The notes beneath the pieces are model-generated. The model was not told the DNA's origin, made no database searches, and worked only from the letters and a program-made list of their open reading frames with translations. Made by a program: the position numbers and the translations under genes. DNA of 64,000 nt from Gallionella sp. GTDB taxonomy: Bacteria; Pseudomonadota; Gammaproteobacteria; Burkholderiales; Gallionellaceae. The number at the start of each line of letters is the position of its first letter. Positions within the stretch are counted from its first letter, which is position 1. This document shows, one piece after another, positions 60,203-64,000 of the stretch. The stretch covers positions 62,001-126,000 of the forward strand of contig JAQTLM010000003.1 of assembly GCA_028714895.1 (NCBI GenBank), in the 5' to 3' direction.

Positions 60203-60919
60203 TCAGTCCGGCTTCAACAGCGCCAGTTGCGCCGCATCGAGATAACACCATTCGCCCTCGGCCAGTCCCAGTTCATCGAGCTTCAGCAAGCCGATCTGCG
60301 AACGGCGCAGCGCGACGCAGTGGTTGTCGGCGGCCGCCAGCATGCGTTTGACCTGATGATATTTGCCCTGCTCCAGCACGATCTCAAGTTGATGCGTGCC
60401 AATCATGCGGCAGGTCAACGCCGCCAGCGGCGCGGGCTCGTCGTGCAGCTTTACCCCGGCCAGCAACTTCGCAACCAGCTCCGGCGTGGCCGGGTCATGC
60501 GTGGTGGCGACATAGACCTTGGGCACGTGATGTTTCGGCGAGGACTGCTTGTGGATGAACGGCCCGTCATCCGACATCAGCAGCAGGCCGGTGGTGTCGT
60601 GATCGAGGCGGCCGACCGGCTGCACGTCGCGCCGGGTGAATTGTTCCGGCAGGATGGTCAGCACGCCGGGGTGATGGCTGGCCTTGCGCGAGCATTCGAA
60701 ATTGGCCGGCTTGTTCAATGCGATATAGACATGCTCGCGGTAAGTCCACACTTCGCCGTAGACGGCGAATTCCAGGCCATTGGTCTCGAGTGCGGCGCGG
60801 CTGTCCCGGACGACTTTGCCGGCGATGCTCACTTCGCCATCGGCGATCAGTTCACTGCACCACTTGCGGGTGCCAAAGCCCTGCGATTGCAGGATGCGGT
60901 CCAGGGTTAGTTTGCTCAT
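60203..60919 (-). CDS. 16S rRNA pseudouridine synthase, RsuA-like
   Basis: This 238-residue protein has an S4-like N-terminal domain (LDRILQSQGFGTRKWCSELIADG), and the catalytic VGRLDHDTTGLLLMSDDG with the aspartate nucleophile. KPANFECSRKASHHPGVL and KYHQVKRMLAAADNH are RsuA-family features. E. coli RsuA converts U516 of 16S rRNA; the same site is likely. Start set at ATG 60919 where the S4 domain begins; 39 codons further upstream are in frame but not needed. Confidence 0.88.
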   Translation of the reverse strand: MSKLTLDRILQSQGFGTRKWCSELIADGEVSIAGKVVRDSRAALETNGLEFAVYGEVWTYREHVYIALNKPANFECSRKASHHPGVLTILPEQFTRRDVQPVGRLDHDTTGLLLMSDDGPFIHKQSSPKHHVPKVYVATTHDPATPELVAKLLAGVKLHDEPAPLAALTCRMIGTHQLEIVLEQGKYHQVKRMLAAADNHCVALRRSQIGLLKLDELGLAEGEWCYLDAAQLALLKPD

Positions 60920-61023
60920 GGCGTGACTGTAGCAGAAGCGCGGTGATTTTCGGATGTTTGACGCTGAACCGTAGGCGCGATAGGCTGCGTTATCGCGTCC
61001 GGATGGACAGACCCTGAACTCAT

Positions 61024-61857
61024 ATGAACACGCCACAGGCCTCCGCTAAGCCCAAGGAACTGCTGCTGAAAAATCAGCAGAATCTGAAGGCGCGTGCGCT
61101 GCTGTTGGGTGACCGGCTGGACTTGAGGTTATTCAAGATCGAAGATTGTCTGGCTACCACGCCGTTGACGCTGGAGGTGGATGCCGACGGTGGCATCGCG
61201 GTGTTGTTCCGCTATGGTGTGGTGGTGCTGTTCGGAGTGAAGGGGCTGGACGAAGTCAAATTCATCGACTCCCTCAGGCCGTTGCTGACCAATCCCTATC
61301 CTTCACCGGAGACGGAAGAGCTGGAAATCCACTGCGGCATGGACAGCATAGGCGTGCAGAGCGGCGCGGTTTCGCTGGATGAGATCTCGCTGGAGAAATT
61401 GCAGATCATCGCCGATGCGTTGAGCAAGAATCTGGTGTTGTCGCTCTACGAGAAAAAAGTGGCCAGTGAGTTCGACAAGATCGAGCCGCTGGCGCAGGAG
61501 CTGGCCACGCATGGCCAGGTGAGCGCCGGTTCCAAAAAGCTGTTGTCCAAGATCGGCCACATGCTGCTGATCGAGCATCGCATGGTGGGACGCGCTGAAA
61601 TTGGCGACAAGCCGGAAACGCTATGGAATTTCCCGCATCTGGAAGGGTTGTATGCCAGCCTGGAAGACGAGTTCGAACTGATAGAACGCCAATCGGCTTT
61701 GGATCGCAAGCTGGGCTTGATCTCGGATACCGCGCAGACGCTCGCCGACGTGTGGGACAACCGGCAACTGCACAAGCTGGAATGGTATGTGATCGGGCTG
61801 ATCCTGTTCGAGATCGTGCTCGGTCTGTACGAGCGGCTAGGTAAATACCTGGGTTGA
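61024..61857 (+). CDS. RMND1/YagE family protein (DUF155)
   Basis: This 277-residue protein has the DUF155 pattern: GGIAVLFRYGVVVLFG, then EEISLEKLQIIADALSKNLVLSLYEKKV (here DEISLEKL), HMLLIEHRMV and a C-terminal WDNRQLHKLEWYVIGLILFEIVLGLYE membrane anchor. Eukaryotic relatives (RMND1, Sif2/Rmd1) act in mitochondrial translation; the bacterial role is unknown. It diverges from the pseudouridine synthase gene and ends about 36 bases before a repeat element. Confidence 0.88.
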   Translation: MNTPQASAKPKELLLKNQQNLKARALLLGDRLDLRLFKIEDCLATTPLTLEVDADGGIAVLFRYGVVVLFGVKGLDEVKFIDSLRPLLTNPYPSPETEELEIHCGMDSIGVQSGAVSLDEISLEKLQIIADALSKNLVLSLYEKKVASEFDKIEPLAQELATHGQVSAGSKKLLSKIGHMLLIEHRMVGRAEIGDKPETLWNFPHLEGLYASLEDEFELIERQSALDRKLGLISDTAQTLADVWDNRQLHKLEWYVIGLILFEIVLGLYERLGKYLG

Positions 61858-61892
61858 CGCATGCCGCGCCCGGACGAGCCGGAACCAAACAA

Positions 61893-62026
61893 GTAGCCCG
61901 GATGAAACGCAGTGTTAACCAATGACTTGGCCGTTGTTTTTTGACGGCCTAGTCAGATGGCTATGCAAAGCTATCCGGGGATGGAGCCGATGCCCCCGGA
62001 TTCCGCTAGCGCTGCATCCGGGCTAC
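61893..62026. repeat. Composite element with nested hairpin copy E (reverse of the one at 59076)
   Basis: In reverse orientation this has the same ends (GTAGCCCGGATG and CATCCGGGCTAC). It differs from the element at 59076 mainly in about 15 bases. Copy E of the 51-bp hairpin lies at 61915-61965. The near-identity suggests recent duplication. The pair encloses three genes in an inverted arrangement. Confidence 0.85.
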
Positions 62027-62063
62027 GAATCTGTAGCAGAACGGTTAAGTAAACAGCATTGGA

Positions 62064-62507
62064 TCAGTCCGGAAATTCCCCATCCACGTAGAACCATCTT
62101 CCCTCCTCGCGCACGAAGCGGCTGATTTCGTGCAGCCTATAAGCGCGGCCGCCGATCTTGTAGCGTGCGACGAATTCCACCGTGGCGCGATCGGCTGATT
62201 CAGGGAGGTACTGCTTGATTTCGAGGCCCAGCCACTTGGCGTTGTCTGCCGCTAGATCAAGCGCGGCGGGGCGGGTGGCGGGATGCCAAGTGGCCAGCAG
62301 ATAGGCTTCCAGCTTGAGCACATAAGCGCTGTAGCGCGAGCGCATCATAACCAGCGCGTTGGCCGGCGTTTGCTGACGGCCAACGCGAATGGCTAGTGGT
62401 TCCATCAGGGCTGCGGCATCCGGTGCGGGGGTGCCGTCGTGGTAACGGCCACAACAGGCGGCATAGTCGGTTGCGCCGCAGGGGCAGGGTGATGGTGTTG
62501 CGGTCAT
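62064..62507 (-). CDS. ychJ: YchJ family protein with in-frame hairpin insertion
   Basis: This 147-residue UPF0225 protein has the SEC-C type zinc motif (CPCGATDYAACCG at residues 8-20) and the family core MRSRYSAYVLKLEAYLLATWHPATRP. In E. coli the text ...HLMRSRYCAFV is continuous; here about 20 residues, EPLAIRVGRQQTPANALVM plus one Met, separate ALM from RSRY and fall on a 51-bp hairpin copy. The frame is kept. ATG overlaps the yaeQ stop (ATGA). Function of YchJ is unknown. Confidence 0.9.
   Translation of the reverse strand: MTATPSPCPCGATDYAACCGRYHDGTPAPDAAALMEPLAIRVGRQQTPANALVMMRSRYSAYVLKLEAYLLATWHPATRPAALDLAADNAKWLGLEIKQYLPESADRATVEFVARYKIGGRAYRLHEISRFVREEGRWFYVDGEFPD
62347..62397 (-). 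repeat. 51-bp hairpin element, copy G, inside ychJ
   Basis: On the minus strand it runs from ACTAGCC to GGTTAT with a perfect 11-base inner stem (CGCGTTGGCCG with CGGCCAACGCG) and is preceded by CTGATGGAACC. It encodes PLAIRVGRQQTPANALVM in the YchJ frame, close to the open frames in copies A and C. Confidence 0.85.
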
Positions 62508-63061
62508 CCGTTAGCCGGACGGAAGCTGCCCTGCCATACCACCGGTTCGATCTCGATCATGCCGGCAGCGCTGGTCATCATGATGTCGTTTTCCTGTATG
62601 GTGCATTGCAGTTGCATGTTGCGGTTGGCCAGCGCGGCGAGCGCCAGCGTGGTTTCGCTGGCCAGATTGAGCACGGTGAGATTGTTCAGGCGTTGCAGTT
62701 TGCTGCGATTCTCATTCCACCAGATATTCGCCGCGCGGCCGTAGCTGATGACCACGACCTGATCGGCACGTCCGCAGGCTTTGCGGATGGCGCGCTCGTC
62801 GGGCAGGCCGACATCTATCCAACACTTGATTGCGCCGGTGAGGTCTTTCTGCCACAGATCGGGCTCCTCATCGTTGCTCATGCCTTTGCCGAAGGTCAGC
62901 AATTCGTCGGCGTAGAGCGCGAAGGCGAGCAGCCGCACCATCATGCGCTCGTCGGTTTCCGACGGATGCCGCGCCAGGGTCAGCGCGTGGTCGGCGTAAT
63001 AGTGGCGATCCATGTCGGCGATCTGGAGGGCGGCTTTGAAGACGGTTGCTTTGATGGCCAT
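62504..63061 (-). CDS. yaeQ: YaeQ family protein
   Basis: This 185-residue protein has the YaeQ pattern MAIKATVFKAALQIADMDRHYYADHALTLARHPSETDERMMVRLLAFALYA and SNDEEPDLWQKDLTGAIKCWIDVGLPDE, a fold related to PD-(D/E)XK nucleases (acidic EPDLW...). In E. coli, YaeQ was isolated as a suppressor of rfaH loss. The start at 63061 removes 31 in-frame upstream codons. It is coupled to ychJ downstream. Confidence 0.93.
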   Translation of the reverse strand: MAIKATVFKAALQIADMDRHYYADHALTLARHPSETDERMMVRLLAFALYADELLTFGKGMSNDEEPDLWQKDLTGAIKCWIDVGLPDERAIRKACGRADQVVVISYGRAANIWWNENRSKLQRLNNLTVLNLASETTLALAALANRNMQLQCTIQENDIMMTSAAGMIEIEPVVWQGSFRPANG

Positions 63062-63110
63062 GTAGGTGTTTCGGCTGGGTGTTGGGCAGGCGTGCATTCT
63101 ACTAGAGACG

Positions 63111-63161
63111 ACTAGCCATCTGACTAGGCCGTCTAACAACAACAGCCTAGTCATTGGTTAT
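63111..63161 (+). repeat. 51-bp hairpin element, copy F
   Basis: Lies between yaeQ and the exopolysaccharide operon, running ACTAGCC to GGTTAT. The inner stem GACTAGGCCGT with ACAGCCTAGTC has ten of eleven pairs. It is not flanked by CTGATG here. Confidence 0.8.
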
Positions 63162-63187
63162 AGCAGGGGTAAATCGCCCGGAACCAC

Positions 63188-63240
63188 TTGACAGCTTCGG
63201 GTTAAGACTGCTGTAATGCAGCCCGTTCATCAACTGAACG
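63188..63240 (+). promoter_or_regulatory. Promoter and palindromic operator of the exopolysaccharide genes
   Basis: TTGACA (63188-63193) and TGTAAT (63212-63217) are 18 bases apart. A perfect palindrome CGTTCA-TCAAC-TGAACG lies at 63224-63240, right after the -10 box and seven bases before the regulator ATG. This is a likely autoregulatory site for the MarR-type protein encoded next. Confidence 0.65.
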
Positions 63241-63246
63241 CACATT

Positions 63247-63594
63247 ATGTTCGACAACACTACCAGCTACGGCTTACTCAAAACACTGGAAAACAACCCC
63301 AGTCTTTCCCAAAGAGATTTGGCGAAACATTTGGGCGTCAGCCTCGGCAAGATTAATTTCTGCCTCAACGCGCTGATTGAGAAAGGTTGCCTGAAGGTCA
63401 ATAATTTTCGCAACAGCGACAACAAACTGGCTTATGCCTATCTGCTTACGCCGAAAGGCGTCGAGCAAAAGGCATGCATGACGGTGGAGTTTCTGCAAAT
63501 CAAGATATATGAATACGAGCGGCTGCGCGCGGAGATCGAGGAACTGAAACTCGAAGCGGAACAAAAAGGCTTGCTGGAGAATAACCATGAGTGA
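63247..63594 (+). CDS. MarR family EPS-associated transcriptional regulator
   Basis: This 115-residue protein starts with a winged helix (LLKTLENNPSLSQRDLAKHLGVSLGKINFCLNALIEKGCLKVNNF) and ends in a coiled coil (KIYEYERLRAEIEELKLEAEQKG). It matches the MarR-type family found at the start of exopolysaccharide clusters. Its stop overlaps the manC start by eight bases (ATGAGTGA), indicating coupling and a role in control of the cluster. Confidence 0.9.
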   Translation: MFDNTTSYGLLKTLENNPSLSQRDLAKHLGVSLGKINFCLNALIEKGCLKVNNFRNSDNKLAYAYLLTPKGVEQKACMTVEFLQIKIYEYERLRAEIEELKLEAEQKGLLENNHE

Positions 63595-64000
63595 TCGCCA
63601 GATTCATGCGGTTATTCTCGCCGGGGGTAGCGGCAGCCGCTTATGGCCGCTTTCTCGCCAGCATCTGCCCAAACAGTTTTTGTCGCTGGATGGCGATGCA
63701 TCGCTACTGCAAACCACTATCAATCGCCTGTCTCCGGTGGTTAAAGCGGAGAATATCCTGATCGTCACGCAGGAAGCTCATGCCAAGGGCGAGTCCTACC
63801 ATGCCCTGTTACCCTACCGTACCCTGTTTGAACCCGTTGGGCGCAACACCGCACCGGCAATCGCATTGGCCGCCGCCTGCCTGATGGCCGATGGTGCAGA
63901 CCCTATCATGGCCGTGTTGCCTGCCGACCACATTATCAAAGATGAAGTGCGTTTTCGTGAACATTTGAGTCTCGCAATCAAAGCGGCTGAAAACGGCAAG
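63587..64000 (+). CDS. manC: Mannose-1-phosphate guanylyltransferase (partial, 3' end outside window)
   Basis: The first 138 codons are present: MSDRQIHAVILAGGSGSRLWPLSR is the nucleotidyltransferase signature, followed by KQFLSLDG, RNTAPAIALAA and VLPADHIIKD. The enzyme makes GDP-mannose for polysaccharide synthesis; the family often also has phosphomannose isomerase activity in its C-terminal half, which is not visible here. It belongs to the operon starting with the MarR-type regulator. Confidence 0.93.
   Translation, partial: MSDRQIHAVILAGGSGSRLWPLSRQHLPKQFLSLDGDASLLQTTINRLSPVVKAENILIVTQEAHAKGESYHALLPYRTLFEPVGRNTAPAIALAAACLMADGADPIMAVLPADHIIKDEVRFREHLSLAIKAAENGK

Overview
The window is a piece of a betaproteobacterial chromosome centred on the replication origin. 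Gene order (atpE-atpB-atpI, parB-parA, rsmG-mnmG, mnmE, yidC-yidD-rnpA-rpmH, then divergent dnaA-dnaN-gyrB without recF), the Calvin-cycle-type aldolase beside tkt-gap-pgk-pyk, and the fmt-rsmB-DUF4390-ntrY-ntrX order suggest Nitrosomonadales, perhaps a Gallionellaceae-like organism. That placement is inferred from synteny and protein character only; no rRNA gene is present and I recognised no tRNA or other RNA gene.

Layout. 1-9.5 kb: leftward origin-side genes (F0 ATP synthase, chromosome partition, tRNA and 16S modification, membrane insertion, RNase P protein, L34). 9.5-14.8 kb: oriC, dnaA, dnaN, gyrB, with two perfect parS sites and one degenerate site flanking the origin. 14.9-18.2 kb: a radical SAM/SPASM enzyme, a cytochrome c'-like protein and two membrane proteins of unknown function. 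18.5-23.8 kb: topA-smg-dprA-LysM leftward. 23.9-30.4 kb: def, fmt, rsmB, DUF4390 and an NtrY/NtrX-like two-component pair. 30.6-37.6 kb: transketolase and lower glycolysis/Calvin genes. 37.8-41 kb: an uncharacterised J-domain operon. 41.3-46.5 kb: a thioredoxin-DsbD-like fusion, an unknown membrane protein, a P-type ATPase resembling the Na,K-ATPase class and a ferritin-like protein. 46.7-51.5 kb: ettA, then an AT-richer accessory patch with an HNH protein, a YprB-like exonuclease and two toxin-antitoxin modules. 51.5-63 kb: housekeeping and conserved small genes (rlmF, pepD, mntP, a RIO kinase, rbgA, an rsuA-like gene, ychJ, yaeQ). 63.2-64 kb: start of an exopolysaccharide locus (MarR-EPS regulator, manC) that runs off the window.

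The most striking content lies in the repeats. A 48-51 bp hairpin element occurs seven times. Its inner stem differs greatly in sequence between several copies while staying paired, and the outer ends are conserved. Copies sit in intergenic gaps, nested in larger inverted-repeat elements, between higB and higA, and in frame inside ychJ. A different palindromic element is inserted in frame in pepD. Several elements overlap the stop codon of the upstream gene. Together they suggest active palindromic miniature elements that can be tolerated inside proteins, comparable to Rickettsia palindromic elements. No transposase gene is visible in the window, so any mobilising enzyme would be elsewhere.
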